A DNA stretch of 64,000 nt from Buchnera aphidicola (Chaitoregma tattakana) (GCF_039370165.1 NZ_CP134991.1:62001-126000), one strand, 5' to 3'. Positions 46,433 to 57,353 are shown, numbered from the stretch's first letter. Program-made: numbers and translations. The notes: generated from the sequence alone by a model not told the origin.

Positions 46433-47260
46433 ATGAGTATTTATTTTATTGGTGATATACATGGTTGTTTTAAACAATTAACAAATTTATTAAAAAAAGT
46501 TTCTTTTAACTATAATACAGACAAATTATGGGTTACAGGAGATTTAGTATCTAAAGGACCTGATTCAATAAAAGTTTTAAAATTTTTATATAATCATAAA
46601 AATTCTATAAAAATAGTATTAGGTAATCATGATTTAAACCTAATAAGGTCATTTTTTGAAATGATATTATATCCAAACAAGCTAAATGTTTTTAAAAAGT
46701 CTTACTATCATACTAAAGATTTTAAAGATATAATAGAATGGCTTAGAAAACAGCCTTTAGTAAGAGTTAGTTTAGAAAAAAAGTTCATCATTTCTCATGC
46801 TGGGATACCACCACATTGGGATATTAATTTATCTCAATTTTATTCTAAAAGTATAGAAAAAATATTGAGTTGTAATAATTATGAAAGAATTTTTAAAATA
46901 CTTAATCTATCTAACGAAAATCAATGTAATTGGAATAAAAATTTAGAATATTATGATAAAATAAAATTTGCTATAAATAGTTTTACTAGAATGAGATATG
47001 TTATTAAAGATACTAATAATTTAGATTTAGAATATAAGAATTATCCTGCAGAAAAATATAAAAATAATTTAGTTCCATGGTTTTCAATCAAAAACAAACT
47101 TCCAGATAATTTTAATATAATTTTTGGTCATTGGTCTAATTTAAATGGTAAAGGAACGCCAAAAAATTTTTATGCGATGGATACTGGTTGTTGTTGGGGT
47201 AACAAGTTAACTTTATTAAGATGGAAAGATAAGAAAAAATTTTATGAGTATTTTAATTAA
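46433..47260 (+). CDS. apaH: Bis(5'-nucleosyl)-tetraphosphatase, symmetrical
   Basis: Hydrolyses Ap4A to two ADP and can remove Np4 caps from RNA. 275 residues, against 280. Phosphoesterase metal motifs: IGDIHGCFKQL, VTGDLVSKGPDS, LGNHDLNL, SHAGIPPHW, and the family C-terminal FGHWSNLNGKGTP, ALDTGCCWG-like AMDTGCCWG. Fifty bases after rsmA, likely the same transcript. Ends in a strong terminator. Confidence 0.96.
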   Translation: MSIYFIGDIHGCFKQLTNLLKKVSFNYNTDKLWVTGDLVSKGPDSIKVLKFLYNHKNSIKIVLGNHDLNLIRSFFEMILYPNKLNVFKKSYYHTKDFKDIIEWLRKQPLVRVSLEKKFIISHAGIPPHWDINLSQFYSKSIEKILSCNNYERIFKILNLSNENQCNWNKNLEYYDKIKFAINSFTRMRYVIKDTNNLDLEYKNYPAEKYKNNLVPWFSIKNKLPDNFNIIFGHWSNLNGKGTPKNFYAMDTGCCWGNKLTLLRWKDKKKFYEYFN

Positions 47261-47297
47261 TCATATGTCTTTTAACAGATTTCATATTGTAACTACA

Positions 47298-47340
47298 CGA
47301 AAATTTTTTGTTAAAATATTATTATAACAAAAAATTTTCG
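47298..47340. terminator. Bidirectional terminator between apaH and carB
   Basis: Perfect 16-bp inverted repeat CGAAAATTTTTTGTTA (47298-47313) and TAACAAAAAATTTTCG (47325-47340), 11-base loop, between convergent genes. T runs lie inside the arms on both strands. Confidence 0.75.
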
Positions 47341-47349
47341 GGATATTTA

Positions 47350-50300
47350 TTATATTTTATATTTTATTTTTTTATGTAATTTTTGTAAAGAATTTATATG
47401 GTTAATAGGATTTTTATTTAATGCGTAAACTGTAGCATTAGATAATCTAATTGTAGTATCAAAATAAATATTATGTTTAATTGCAATTTTTATTATTTTT
47501 AAAAAAAAATCTTTATTATTTTTTTTATTATTAAGAGTATTTATTATATATCCAAATTTTTTTTCTGCAACATCGTGTAAAATGTTATGTTCATTTTTTT
47601 CTATTTTTAATATTAATGTTCTTATTTTATGTTTTTTTAAAAAATTATATATATTTTTTGTGGTATATATTGTATATCCTAATTTTTTTAATTTTTTAGA
47701 TATGTTTATTATTTTTTTTTGTTCTGATTTTTTTATTAAAATACAAACTTTTTTTGTTCTATTTATGTTTGTATTATGTGATAGTATTATTTTAGAAAAA
47801 GCTTCTGAAAAATTGCGTCCTATCCCCATAATTTCTCCAGTAGATTTCATCTCAGGTCCAAGTATATAATCAGAGTCATAAAATTTATTAAATGGAAATA
47901 TTGATTCTTTAATAGAGTAATATGGTGTTATTACTTCTTGTGTTATGTTTTGTTCTTTTAACGTAATACCGCACATAACTTTAGATGCAATTTTTGCTAA
48001 TGGAATTCCTATAGACTTTGATATAAAAGGTATAGTTCTAGAAGCTCTAGGGTTAACTTCTAATATATATATTTTGTCATTTTTTATTGCAAATTGTATA
48101 TTTATCATACCTTTAATTTTTAAATATATTGATAATTTTTTTGATTGTTTTACAAGTTTATTTTTTATATTTTTACTTATGGTATAAGTAGGAATTGTAC
48201 AAGCAGAATCTCCTGAGTGAATACCTGCTTTTTCTATATGTTCTAAAATTCCGGCTATAAAAACAGTTTGTTTATCACATATTGCATCTACATCTATTTC
48301 TATAGCATTTTCTAAATAATGATCTAACAAAATTGGTTTTTTGTTATTTTTATTATAAATCTTTTTAAAATGATTTTTTAATTCTTTATCACTGTATACA
48401 ATTTCCATATTTTTACCTCCTAAAACATAGGATGGTCTTATTATTATTGGATATCCAATTTTTTTAGATTTTAACAATGCTTGTTCTAAATTTGTTACTG
48501 TAGAATTTTTTGGTTGTTTTAAATTTAAGTGTTTTATTACTTTTTTAAATTCTTCTCTATTTTCTGTTTTATGAATACTTTGTATACTAGTACCTAAAAT
48601 TTTTATTTTTTCTTGACTTAATTTTTTTGATAATTTTAATGGGGTTTGTCCTCCATATTGTATTAAAATTTTTATAGGTTTCTCGATGTTTATTATGTTT
48701 AATACATGTTCTATAGTGATGGGTTCAAAATATAATCTGTCAGATATATTGTAATCTGTAGATACAGTTTCTGGATTACAATTTATCATGATTGTTTCAA
48801 AGTTCATTTTTTTTAATTCTATAGCAGCATGTACACAGCAATAATCGAATTCTATTCCTTGACCTATTCTATTTGGACCGCTTCCTATTATTAAAACCTT
48901 ATTTTTATTTTTAGTAGGATTCGATTCACATTCATCTTCCCATGTAGAATACATATATGAAGTTTTAGATGGAAATTCAGCCGAGCACATATCTATTCTT
49001 TTGTATACTGGATATAGTTTATTTTCATATCTAATTCTTCTTATTTCATCTTCTGTGGTTTTCATTAAATAAGCTATTCTAGAATCCGAAAAACCACTTT
49101 TTTTAATTAGTTTTAAAAATTTAATACTTATATTATCTTTATTTTTTTTAGATATTTTTTTTTCTAATTTAATTATTTCAAAAAATTGGTTTAAAAACCA
49201 TTTGTCAATTTTAGTTAAATTAAATATTTTATTTAAATTATATCCTATTCGAATAGCGTCAGCTATATACAAAATTCTGTTTGGTCCAGCTGACCGTAAT
49301 TCATATTCTATTTTTTTTTTATTTTTTATTTTGTTTATATTTGTAGAAAAACCATTTATTCCGCTTTCTAAACTACATAGACCTTTTTGTAAAGATTCTT
49401 TGAATGTTCTTCCTATCGACATAATTTCACCTACAGATTTCATCTGTGTAGTCAGCCTATCGTTACAATTTTGAAATTTTTCAAAGTTAAATTTAGGCAT
49501 TTTTGTTACTATATAGTCTATTGAAGGTTCAAAAGATGCTGTTATATTATTTTTAGTAATATTATTTTCTAATTCATCTAAAGTATAACCAACTGATAAT
49601 TTCGTAACTATTCTTGCTATTGGATAACCAGTAGCTTTTGATGCTAGAGCAGAAGATCTAGATACTCTAGGATTTACTTCGATTACTATTATTTTTCCAT
49701 TTTCTGGATTTAGTGCAAATTGTACATTAGATCCTCCTGTTTTTATTCCTATTTTTTTTAATATAGAAATGGAGGAGTTTCTCATATATTGATATTCTTT
49801 GTCTGTTAATGTCTGAGCTGGAGCAATTGTTATAGAATCTCCAGTGTGTATTCCCATAGGGTCAATGTTTTCTATAGAGCATACTACTATACTATTATTA
49901 TTTGAATCTTTTATAATTTCTATTTCAAACTCTTTCCATCCTATCAGAGATTCATCTATCTGTACTTGTGAAATCGGAGAGGATTCTAATGCTGACTTAC
50001 ATATTTTTTTGAATTCTTTAAAATTAGTTGCTATTCCACTTCCACTTCCTCCCATAGTAAATGATGATCTTACTATACATGGTAATCCTACTTCATTTAA
50101 AATTTTTTCAGCTGAATTTATACTATTTGCAATTTTAGATTTTGCTGTAGTTAAGTGTATTTCTTTCATAGCTTTTTTAAATAATTTTCTATTTTCAGAT
50201 TTTTTTATTGCATCTATTGTAACTCCTATAATTTCCACTTTATATTTATATAATATTTTTTTTTCATATAGCTGCATTACGCAATTTAGAGCTGTTTGCC

Positions 50301-50574
50301 CCCCCATAGTAGGAAGTATAGCTTCTGGTTTTTCTCGTTTTATTATTTTTTCTATTATTTTCCAGTGTATTGGTTCTATATACGTTTCGTCTGCTATGTC
50401 CGGGTCTGTCATTATTGTTGCAGGATTAGAATTTATTAAAATTACTCTAAAACCTTCTTCTTTAAGTGCTTTACAGGATTGAGTACCTGAATAATCAAAT
50501 TCACAAGCTTGGCCTATAACAATAGGGCCTGATCCTATTACTAAAATAGTTTTTATATCTTTTCTTATAGGCAT
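47350..50574 (-). CDS. carB: Carbamoyl-phosphate synthase large subunit
   Basis: Makes carbamoyl phosphate from bicarbonate, ammonia (via CarA) and two ATP, for arginine and pyrimidines. 1074 residues, against 1073. Two ATP-grasp halves: [19 protein letters not shown] and [11 protein letters not shown] in the first, [19 protein letters not shown] and [19 protein letters not shown] in the second; [20 protein letters not shown] and EVNPRASRT. The C-terminal MGS-like allosteric domain (about 942-1074) is diverged: the HGT of the UMP/IMP site reads KNI, and INTTSG reads INTLNN. Starts inside the end of carA. Confidence 0.97.
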   Translation of the reverse strand: MPIRKDIKTILVIGSGPIVIGQACEFDYSGTQSCKALKEEGFRVILINSNPATIMTDPDIADETYIEPIHWKIIEKIIKREKPEAILPTMGGQTALNCVMQLYEKKILYKYKVEIIGVTIDAIKKSENRKLFKKAMKEIHLTTAKSKIANSINSAEKILNEVGLPCIVRSSFTMGGSGSGIATNFKEFKKICKSALESSPISQVQIDESLIGWKEFEIEIIKDSNNNSIVVCSIENIDPMGIHTGDSITIAPAQTLTDKEYQYMRNSSISILKKIGIKTGGSNVQFALNPENGKIIVIEVNPRVSRSSALASKATGYPIARIVTKLSVGYTLDELENNITKNNITASFEPSIDYIVTKMPKFNFEKFQNCNDRLTTQMKSVGEIMSIGRTFKESLQKGLCSLESGINGFSTNINKIKNKKKIEYELRSAGPNRILYIADAIRIGYNLNKIFNLTKIDKWFLNQFFEIIKLEKKISKKNKDNISIKFLKLIKKSGFSDSRIAYLMKTTEDEIRRIRYENKLYPVYKRIDMCSAEFPSKTSYMYSTWEDECESNPTKNKNKVLIIGSGPNRIGQGIEFDYCCVHAAIELKKMNFETIMINCNPETVSTDYNISDRLYFEPITIEHVLNIINIEKPIKILIQYGGQTPLKLSKKLSQEKIKILGTSIQSIHKTENREEFKKVIKHLNLKQPKNSTVTNLEQALLKSKKIGYPIIIRPSYVLGGKNMEIVYSDKELKNHFKKIYNKNNKKPILLDHYLENAIEIDVDAICDKQTVFIAGILEHIEKAGIHSGDSACTIPTYTISKNIKNKLVKQSKKLSIYLKIKGMINIQFAIKNDKIYILEVNPRASRTIPFISKSIGIPLAKIASKVMCGITLKEQNITQEVITPYYSIKESIFPFNKFYDSDYILGPEMKSTGEIMGIGRNFSEAFSKIILSHNTNINRTKKVCILIKKSEQKKIINISKKLKKLGYTIYTTKNIYNFLKKHKIRTLILKIEKNEHNILHDVAEKKFGYIINTLNNKKNNKDFFLKIIKIAIKHNIYFDTTIRLSNATVYALNKNPINHINSLQKLHKKIKYKI

Positions 50575-51722
50575 TTTCGGTTTCTCTGCTTTTTATATTT
50601 TTCCATATTTTTTATGAAATATATTAATATTTTTTTTGAATCATGAGGGCCAGGACTGGCTTCTGGATGACCTTGAAAACCAAAAGCATTTCTTTTTTTT
50701 ATTGATATTCCTTGGATAGTATTGTCTAATAAAGAAATGTGTGTAATTTTTATATTTTTTATTTTCTTTGTGTATAATACAGAAAAATTATGATTTTGTG
50801 ACGTAATCATAATTTTGTTACTTGAAAATTCTTTAATAGGATGGTTTACTCCATGATGCCCAAATTTCATTTTTTTTATTTTCATCCCACTGGATAAAGC
50901 TAATAACTGATGTCCTAAACAAATTCCTAAAATTGGTATTTTTGTTTTTGATAAAATTGTACTTATTATTTTTACTTCTACAGAATATTTGTTAGGGTCG
51001 CCTGGACCGTTAGATAATAATATTCCATGAGGTTTATATTTTAAGATTTCTTGTAGTGTAGTACTGGGTGGAACAATTGTAATTTTACAATTATAATTTA
51101 ATAATATATTTACTATGTTAAGTTTTATTCCATAATCATATACTATTAAATTTAACATATCATTTGTTTCTTTTTTTTTTATACTTTTTTTATTAGTATT
51201 ATCCCAATCATGTATACTTTTATATTTTTTTTTTTTATTTTTTTTTGTCTTATAGTTTTGTTTAAAAATTGTTATTTTTTTTTCAGCTATTTTATAATTT
51301 TCTTTTTTATCTAAAAATATACATCCTATTTGTATCCCTATATTTCTTAATATTCTAGTTATTTTTCTAGTATCTATGTCAGATATAGCAATTATTCCTT
51401 TTTCTTCAATAAACTCTGTTAATTTTTTTTGGTGTTTGTAATGATTTGGAAAATTACAAATTTCTTTTAATATTAATCCGCTTAAGTGCACAGTATTAGA
51501 TTCATTGTCTTCATAATTTATTCCTGTATTTCCTATATGTGGTGAAGTTAGTAATACTATTTGATTCAGATATGATGGATCTGTCATAATTTCTTGATAT
51601 CCAGTCATTGCAGTATTGAATACTATTTCGCCTACACAAAAATTTCTTACACCAGATAATTTTCCTTTAAACATTTTTCCATTTTCTAACATTAAAACTG
51701 CTTTTTTACATGTTTTTACCAT
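50565..51722 (-). CDS. carA: Carbamoyl-phosphate synthase small subunit
   Basis: Glutaminase subunit channelling ammonia to CarB. 385 residues, against 382. [41 protein letters not shown], catalytic Cys in [33 protein letters not shown], and [15 protein letters not shown] with catalytic His and Glu. The middle linker (about 160-190) is an unusual Lys-rich stretch. Overlaps carB by 10 bases at its end and dapB by 7 at its start, so dapB-carA-carB reads as one tightly packed operon. Confidence 0.97.
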   Translation of the reverse strand: MVKTCKKAVLMLENGKMFKGKLSGVRNFCVGEIVFNTAMTGYQEIMTDPSYLNQIVLLTSPHIGNTGINYEDNESNTVHLSGLILKEICNFPNHYKHQKKLTEFIEEKGIIAISDIDTRKITRILRNIGIQIGCIFLDKKENYKIAEKKITIFKQNYKTKKNKKKKYKSIHDWDNTNKKSIKKKETNDMLNLIVYDYGIKLNIVNILLNYNCKITIVPPSTTLQEILKYKPHGILLSNGPGDPNKYSVEVKIISTILSKTKIPILGICLGHQLLALSSGMKIKKMKFGHHGVNHPIKEFSSNKIMITSQNHNFSVLYTKKIKNIKITHISLLDNTIQGISIKKRNAFGFQGHPEASPGPHDSKKILIYFIKNMEKYKKQRNRKCL

Positions 51723-52510
51723 AATATATCTTCATTTTTGTTAACTACATTTTTCATACTAAACAATCCTTTTATTTTCTTAAAAGACCATATTGCAGAT
51801 TGTATAGCTCCTTTCGCAAAAATAGATCTGTTTTTTGCTTTATGTGTAATTTTTAAAATTTCGTTTTTATTTGAAAACAATATTGTATGATTACCAATAA
51901 CTTCTCCTTTTCTTTTTGATATAAAATTAATATTTTTATTATTTAAAACTTCTCTTTTTGTATTATATTTTCCAAATTTTTTGTTTATAATTCTTCCAAT
52001 TTCAATAGCAGTTCCTGAAGGAGAATCTTGTTTATGTTTGTGATGTTTGTCTATTATTTTAATTTTTTTAAGTTTTATCTTATTTATTATATTTTCTAGT
52101 ATTAAATATATTATATTAATTCCATGACTAAAATTTGCTGATTTTACTATACAAATTTTTTTAGCAGATTTTTTTATAAAACTTTCTTCAGAATCACTAA
52201 ATCCTGTAGTTCCAATTATTATATTTTTTTTATGCTTTACACAATATTTCACATTTTTTATTGTATTTTTTGCTTCAGAAAAATCTATCATAATATCAAA
52301 ATTTTTATAAGTATTTTTTAAAGATGTACATGTTAATATTGATTTATTTTTAGTTTCATTATTAGAAACATTTTTTTCTTTGTTGTTTTTTTTTCTAACT
52401 AATAATATTGATAGTTCTACATTATATATTTGTTTAATTTCTTTTAATATTACATGGCCCATTTTTCCTGTAGAACCAGACAATGCAATTTTTATTTTTT
52501 TATTTTTCAT
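51716..52510 (-). CDS. dapB: 4-hydroxy-tetrahydrodipicolinate reductase
   Basis: NAD(P)H-dependent second step after DapA in lysine/diaminopimelate synthesis. 264 residues, against 273. Nucleotide loop LSGSTGKMGHVI, GTTGFSDSEE, SANFSHGINIIY, catalytic HHKHKQDSPSGTA, and the C-terminal FAKGAIQSAIW. A Lys/Asn-rich loop follows residue 40. Upstream of carA as in E. coli, where dapB, carA and carB are adjacent. Confidence 0.96.
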   Translation of the reverse strand: MKNKKIKIALSGSTGKMGHVILKEIKQIYNVELSILLVRKKNNKEKNVSNNETKNKSILTCTSLKNTYKNFDIMIDFSEAKNTIKNVKYCVKHKKNIIIGTTGFSDSEESFIKKSAKKICIVKSANFSHGINIIYLILENIINKIKLKKIKIIDKHHKHKQDSPSGTAIEIGRIINKKFGKYNTKREVLNNKNINFISKRKGEVIGNHTILFSNKNEILKITHKAKNRSIFAKGAIQSAIWSFKKIKGLFSMKNVVNKNEDILW

Positions 52511-52688
52511 ATTTTCTAAATATTTTAAATATTTTATATATTATTACATTTTTTTTATAAAATGTAGCATAATATAAATATTATTTTTATAAATTGTTTT
52601 AATCAATTTTTATTGATTTTTTTATTGATATAAAATTATATTTATTTGTTAAATTTTTTTATTAAATTTGTGTTTTTTAAGGAAAATA

Positions 52689-55487
52689 TTATACAAAATT
52701 TCTTGTTTCTCCATATTTTGTCATATTTTTTATACATCTGTTACATATATTACTTTTTTTAACATTTTGTGTTTCTTTTATTTCAAATACATTCCAACAT
52801 CTATTACACTTGTTTCCTAATGCTTTTGTAACTTTTATTTTTAGTTTTGTTTTTGTATTTTTATTACTTTTTTTTATTTCTACTTTCGAAACTATGAATA
52901 TAAATTTTATTTCTTTTTTTAGTGTTCTAATTTCTTTTTCTATTTCGTCACTTACATATATTTTTAAGTTGCATTCTAAGGAACTTTTTACAATTTTTTT
53001 TTTAATAGATCTTTCTATTTCTCGATTTACTTGATTTTTTATGCATATTAACTTATCCCAATCTAATAAATTTAAATCTTTATTATATTCTGAAAAATTT
53101 TTTATGTACTCATGCCATGTTTGTGTAAATATATAGCTATCAGGTTTATTTTCAACAAAACTCCATACTTCGTGTGAAGTAAAAGGTAAAATAGGAGAGA
53201 TCCATATTACTAATGATTTTAAAACATTAAACAATGCTGTTTGACAGCTTTTTCTTTCTAAACTACTTTTAGGAAGTGTATATAATCTATCCTTTACTAT
53301 ATCTAAATAAAAAGATCCTAATTCTATAATGCAAAATTTTGAAATAATATTAGTAACTTTATGAAATTTGTAATTTTTATAAAATTTTATTATTTTTTGC
53401 TGAATTGCATGTGTTTTTAATATAATCCATTTATCTATTAATATTAATTTCTTATAACTTATTGTTTCTTCTAATGGATTAAAATCATATAAATTAGACA
53501 ATATGAATCTAATTGTATTTCTTATTTTTCTATATATATCTACTATATTTTTAACAACATCTTCTGACATGACTATCTCTTTAGAATAATCAGTAGAAGA
53601 AACCCATAATCGTAAAATGTCAGCTCCAAACTTTTTTATTATTTTGTCAGGTGATATAACGTTTCCTTTTGATTTAGACATTTTTTTACCGTGTTTATCT
53701 ACTACAAATCCATGTGCTATTATATGTTTACACGGTGAAATATTTTGTGTAGCTACAAAAATTATCATAGAAGACATAAACCAACCTCTATATTGATCTG
53801 ATCCTTCTATATACAAATCTGATTGTGAGTTAGATTTTAAATTATTATATATAGATTTTACATTTATAGATCCAGAATCAAACCATACATCTAATACATC
53901 TGTACTTTTAAAAAAGTTTTTGTTATCATCTTTTAAAAATTTTTTTTGGTTTATTTTACTCCAATATCCATAATCTAAGTTATATATTTTTTCTTGAATT
54001 TTTTTAATAAAATTTTTAGTATTAGTATGCATTTTATTAGTTTTTTTTTCTATAAAAATTGTTATAGGTACACCCCAATATCTTTGTCTAGAAATACACC
54101 AGTCTGGTCTTTCTGATAACATTTTGATCATTTTATTCCTTCCCCACGATGGACTCCATTTTACTTTTTTTATTTCCTTAATAATTTTTTTTCTTAATCC
54201 ATGTTTATCTAATTTTATAAACCATTGAGGTCGTGAAATAAATATTATTGGATAGTTGTGTCTCCAACAAAATGGATATTTATGTATAATATTTTTTTTA
54301 TATATTATCTTACTTTTTTCTTCTAGTATTTTTATAATAATTTTGTCAGAACAAAATATAGAAATATTATCTAATAATTTATGAATACCTTTTATATAAC
54401 AACCATCTTTTTTAATGAAATTTAATGGCTTTATATTATATTTTTTGCTAGCTTCAAAATCTTCTAGTCCATGGTCTGGTGCTATGTGCACTATACCTGT
54501 CCCAACTTTTAAATTCACATGATTAGATAAAATAATAGGAACTTTTTTTTTAAAAAATGGATGACTACAATTTGTTAGTTCTAGCTTTTTTCCAATTACA
54601 TTATTTATTATTTTATATTTTAATATTTTAAACTCTTCTAAAACATTTTTAGTTATTTTTTTTGCAATAATTAAATTGTTTTTTTTTGTTTCTATGAGAT
54701 TATATTCTATATTTGGGTTTAAAGATATAGCTTGATTTGACGGTAAACTCCAAGGAGTTGTAGTCCAAATAGGAGCATAAATATTTTTTTTATTTTTTTG
54801 TTTAATTTTGAATAGTTGTTTAACTTTTTCTGTTTCTAGTATTTTAAACAATACAAAAATTGTATTACATCTTTTTTTTTTATAATTTAATTCAGCTTCA
54901 GCTAAAGAAGATTTACATTTTATACACCAATGTATAGGTTTGTATGCAGAATATATATATTTTTTTTCAATTATTTTTTTTAATTGGTTTATGACATTTC
55001 CTTGATTTTTTATATCCATAGTAAGATATGGATCGTTCCATTTCGTAAATATGCCTAATCTTATAAATTCTTTTTTTTGTTTTTTTATTTGTTTCAATAC
55101 ATATTTTTTACATTCATTTGTAAACTCTTTTCTTGATATTTTTTTTGATTGTTTTTTAAACTTTTCTTCAACTTTATGTTCAATTGGAAGACCATGACAA
55201 TCCCATGCTGGCGTGTATAATGTATTAAAACCAGATAAATTTTTAGATTTTATTACAATATCCTTTAACACTTTGTTTAGTGCGTGTCCTATATGTATAT
55301 TACCATTAGCATAAGGGGGTCCATCTTGTAATATAAATTTTTTTTTATTTATATTTTTTTTTTCTATTATTTTATATATATCAATATTTTCCCATTTTTT
55401 TAATATTTTAGGCTCATTTTGTGTTAAATTTGCTCTCATAGAAAATTTAGTTTTAGGTAAATTTAATGTTTTTTTATAATTTTTCAT
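52689..55487 (-). CDS. ileS: Isoleucyl-tRNA synthetase
   Basis: Charges tRNA-Ile and edits Val. 932 residues, against 938. HIGH motif GNIHIGHAL (65-68), KKMSKSKGN, and the C-terminal zinc cysteines CNRCW and CNRC. The CP1 editing site keeps its key residues: WTTTPWSLPSN (Thr242-244, Asn251), His334, His339 and Asp343 in VHIAPDHGLEDF, with one Gly-to-Asp change at 338. In E. coli ileS lies in ribF-ileS-lspA-fkpB-ispH; here none of those neighbours is present. Confidence 0.97.
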   Translation of the reverse strand: MKNYKKTLNLPKTKFSMRANLTQNEPKILKKWENIDIYKIIEKKNINKKKFILQDGPPYANGNIHIGHALNKVLKDIVIKSKNLSGFNTLYTPAWDCHGLPIEHKVEEKFKKQSKKISRKEFTNECKKYVLKQIKKQKKEFIRLGIFTKWNDPYLTMDIKNQGNVINQLKKIIEKKYIYSAYKPIHWCIKCKSSLAEAELNYKKKRCNTIFVLFKILETEKVKQLFKIKQKNKKNIYAPIWTTTPWSLPSNQAISLNPNIEYNLIETKKNNLIIAKKITKNVLEEFKILKYKIINNVIGKKLELTNCSHPFFKKKVPIILSNHVNLKVGTGIVHIAPDHGLEDFEASKKYNIKPLNFIKKDGCYIKGIHKLLDNISIFCSDKIIIKILEEKSKIIYKKNIIHKYPFCWRHNYPIIFISRPQWFIKLDKHGLRKKIIKEIKKVKWSPSWGRNKMIKMLSERPDWCISRQRYWGVPITIFIEKKTNKMHTNTKNFIKKIQEKIYNLDYGYWSKINQKKFLKDDNKNFFKSTDVLDVWFDSGSINVKSIYNNLKSNSQSDLYIEGSDQYRGWFMSSMIIFVATQNISPCKHIIAHGFVVDKHGKKMSKSKGNVISPDKIIKKFGADILRLWVSSTDYSKEIVMSEDVVKNIVDIYRKIRNTIRFILSNLYDFNPLEETISYKKLILIDKWIILKTHAIQQKIIKFYKNYKFHKVTNIISKFCIIELGSFYLDIVKDRLYTLPKSSLERKSCQTALFNVLKSLVIWISPILPFTSHEVWSFVENKPDSYIFTQTWHEYIKNFSEYNKDLNLLDWDKLICIKNQVNREIERSIKKKIVKSSLECNLKIYVSDEIEKEIRTLKKEIKFIFIVSKVEIKKSNKNTKTKLKIKVTKALGNKCNRCWNVFEIKETQNVKKSNICNRCIKNMTKYGETRNFV

Positions 55488-55784
55488 ATTTTTTTATTTT
55501 ATTTTATTTTGTTTGTTTGTAAAATTTTAATAATATTATTTTAAAATGTTTTTTGGTATATATTTATATATTGTATTTTACTATAAAATGTTACTATTTT
55601 TTTTAAATTTTTATATAAAATTAATTCTTTTATGTTATTATTTATTTGTATATAAAAATATTTTAATTTATATAAAGTAGTATTTGTATTAAAGTTTAAA
55701 ACTATTTTAATAGTATAATTTAAAATATTAACTGAACTTTTATATTTACAATTGGTTTTATAAATTATATTTAATAAAAAAACT
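55488..55784. other. Gap between ileS and rpsT
   Basis: 297 bases, almost pure A/T, holding the divergent promoters of ileS and rpsT. E. coli has ribF here; I see no match to RibF in any frame. An 84-codon minus-strand frame (55541-55795) overlaps the rpsT start, is not recognisable and looks fortuitous. Confidence 0.5.
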
Positions 55785-56057
55785 ATGGCAAACATAAATT
55801 CTTCTAAAAAAGATAAAATAAAATCTATTTACCGTAGATTAAATAATGTAAGCAACAAATCTAAAATAAAAACCTTTTTTAAAAAAGTAAAATTTAGTTT
55901 AGAAAAAAAAGATTTAAACAATTGTTTAACTCATTTTAAAAGTTTTCAATCTATTGTAGATAGATGTGCTAACAAAGGAATTATACATAAAAATAGAGCT
56001 AAGAAGTATAAAAGTAATTTGGTAAAGTATATTAAAAATATACAATTGAAAAATTAA
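55785..56057 (+). CDS. rpsT: 30S ribosomal protein S20
   Basis: 90 residues, against 87. MANINSSKKDKIKSIYRRLNN has the S20 N-terminal helix pattern, and the second half SIVDRCANKGIIHKNRAKKYKSNLV matches [24 protein letters not shown] closely (quoted in parts: SIVDRCANKGIIHKNRAKK). Binds 16S rRNA early in 30S assembly. Starts with ATG, where E. coli uses UUG. Confidence 0.94.
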   Translation: MANINSSKKDKIKSIYRRLNNVSNKSKIKTFFKKVKFSLEKKDLNNCLTHFKSFQSIVDRCANKGIIHKNRAKKYKSNLVKYIKNIQLKN

Positions 56058-56111
56058 ATAATTATAGAAAAGTTATAACATTAGAAACTATTATTTGAAG
56101 GTATTCGATAA

Positions 56112-56144
56112 ATTGCCTCCTTATTTAAAAGTTAAGGAAGCAAT
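56112..56144. terminator. Bidirectional terminator between rpsT and dnaJ
   Basis: ATTGCCTCCTTA (56112-56123) pairs with TAAGGAAGCAAT (56133-56144), 11 of 12 positions, 9-base loop, followed by ATTTTA. Between convergent genes and richer in G+C than its surroundings. Confidence 0.75.
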
Positions 56145-56147
56145 ATT

Positions 56148-57293
56148 TTATATTTTATATCTTCTTAAATTTTCAAAAAATTTTTTAACCTTATAAAAAA
56201 ATCTCGCATATTTAGGGCTATTTTTATTTCCATTAGATTTATTTAAACTTTTTCCAAGCTCAAAGATTATTTTTTTTTGGTTATCGTTTAAGTTAACTGG
56301 TGTTTCAACTATTATTTTACATATTAAATCACCCAAACAATTATTGTTTATAGAAGTTACACCTTTTTCTCTTATTCTAAACAATTTTCCATATTGTGTT
56401 TCTTTAGGAATTTTTAACTTGATTTTTCCATTTAAAGTTGGAACTTCTATAGTTCCTCCTAAAGCTGCTGTAGAAAAATTTATCGGTATATTACAATATA
56501 AATTTGTTTTTTTTCTTTTAAAAATTTGATGTTTTTTTACTTTCACTATTACATATAAGTCTCCATTAGGAGAATTGTTTTTTCCTGCTTCTCCTTCAGA
56601 ACTTAGTCTAATTTTATCTCCAGTGTTTATTCCAGGTGGTATTTTTACTAGAAGTTTTCTTATCGTGCTTATTCTTCCTTCTCCGTTACATTTGTAGCAA
56701 GGATCTTTTATATATTTTCCTTTTCCGTGGCACGTATAACAAGTTTGTTGTACAGTGAAAAATCCTTTTCTTACGTGTATTTGACCATTACCTTGACATG
56801 TATAACACTTATTATTGTCTAATATTTTTCTATTTCCAGTTCCTTTACAAAAGTTACATTTTTTTAATGTAGGAATTTTTATTTCTTTTTCTACTCCGTT
56901 AACTACATCTTCTAAATTTATTTCTAATTCATATTGTAAATCTGAACCTCTTTCTTCTCTATTGCCACCCCCATCTCCAAAAATGTCTCCAAAAACTTCT
57001 CCAAAAATATCTCCGAAATCATTTGTGTTTGAATAACTTCCATGAAAATTATTGTTTGAACTTGTTTGATCAAAAGCTTGATGTCCATATTTATCATATG
57101 CAGATCTCTTTTCTGAATTTGATAATATTTCATAGGCTTCTTTTACTTCTTTGAACTTTTCTTCATAACTTTTATTTCCCTGATTTCTATCAGGATGATA
57201 TTTTATTGCTAATCTCTTGTAAGCTTTTTTTATTTCTATATCTGTTGCTGATTGAGAGATTCCTAAAATTTTATAGTAATCTTTTTTAGACAC
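56148..57293 (-). CDS. dnaJ: Chaperone protein DnaJ
   Basis: Hsp40 co-chaperone that delivers substrates to DnaK and stimulates its ATPase. 381 residues. J-domain (1-70) with YHPDRNQ; Gly/Phe-rich region with [18 protein letters not shown]; four zinc repeats [32 protein letters not shown]; then the substrate-binding C-terminal domains. Starts at GTG 57291-57293, with AGGAAG seven bases upstream; no ATG is available at the family N-terminus. Downstream of dnaK with a 105-base gap. Confidence 0.97.
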   Translation of the reverse strand: MSKKDYYKILGISQSATDIEIKKAYKRLAIKYHPDRNQGNKSYEEKFKEVKEAYEILSNSEKRSAYDKYGHQAFDQTSSNNNFHGSYSNTNDFGDIFGEVFGDIFGDGGGNREERGSDLQYELEINLEDVVNGVEKEIKIPTLKKCNFCKGTGNRKILDNNKCYTCQGNGQIHVRKGFFTVQQTCYTCHGKGKYIKDPCYKCNGEGRISTIRKLLVKIPPGINTGDKIRLSSEGEAGKNNSPNGDLYVIVKVKKHQIFKRKKTNLYCNIPINFSTAALGGTIEVPTLNGKIKLKIPKETQYGKLFRIREKGVTSINNNCLGDLICKIIVETPVNLNDNQKKIIFELGKSLNKSNGNKNSPKYARFFYKVKKFFENLRRYKI

Positions 57294-57326
57294 GCTTTAG
57301 CTTCCTAAATTTTAATATATAAAAAT

Positions 57327-57353
57327 CACGGGTTCAGAAAAATCTGTCCCGTG
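57327..57353 (-). terminator. Hairpin between dnaK and dnaJ
   Basis: CACGGG (57327-57332) pairs with CCCGTG (57348-57353), and inside it CAGA (57335-57338) pairs with TCTG (57343-57346) around an AAAA loop. On the minus strand it is followed by a T-rich run, so it may partly terminate dnaK transcripts and lower dnaJ expression, or protect the dnaK 3' end. Confidence 0.65.

Noticed and set aside
49844..50482. 212-codon plus-strand frame antisense to carB
   Set aside because: Shadow of the strongly conserved carB reading frame; long antisense frames are common opposite highly constrained genes.
55541..55795. 84-codon minus-strand frame upstream of rpsT
   Set aside because: Overlaps the rpsT start and promoter, no similarity to RibF or any family I know, and low-complexity Asn/Ile/Lys content.
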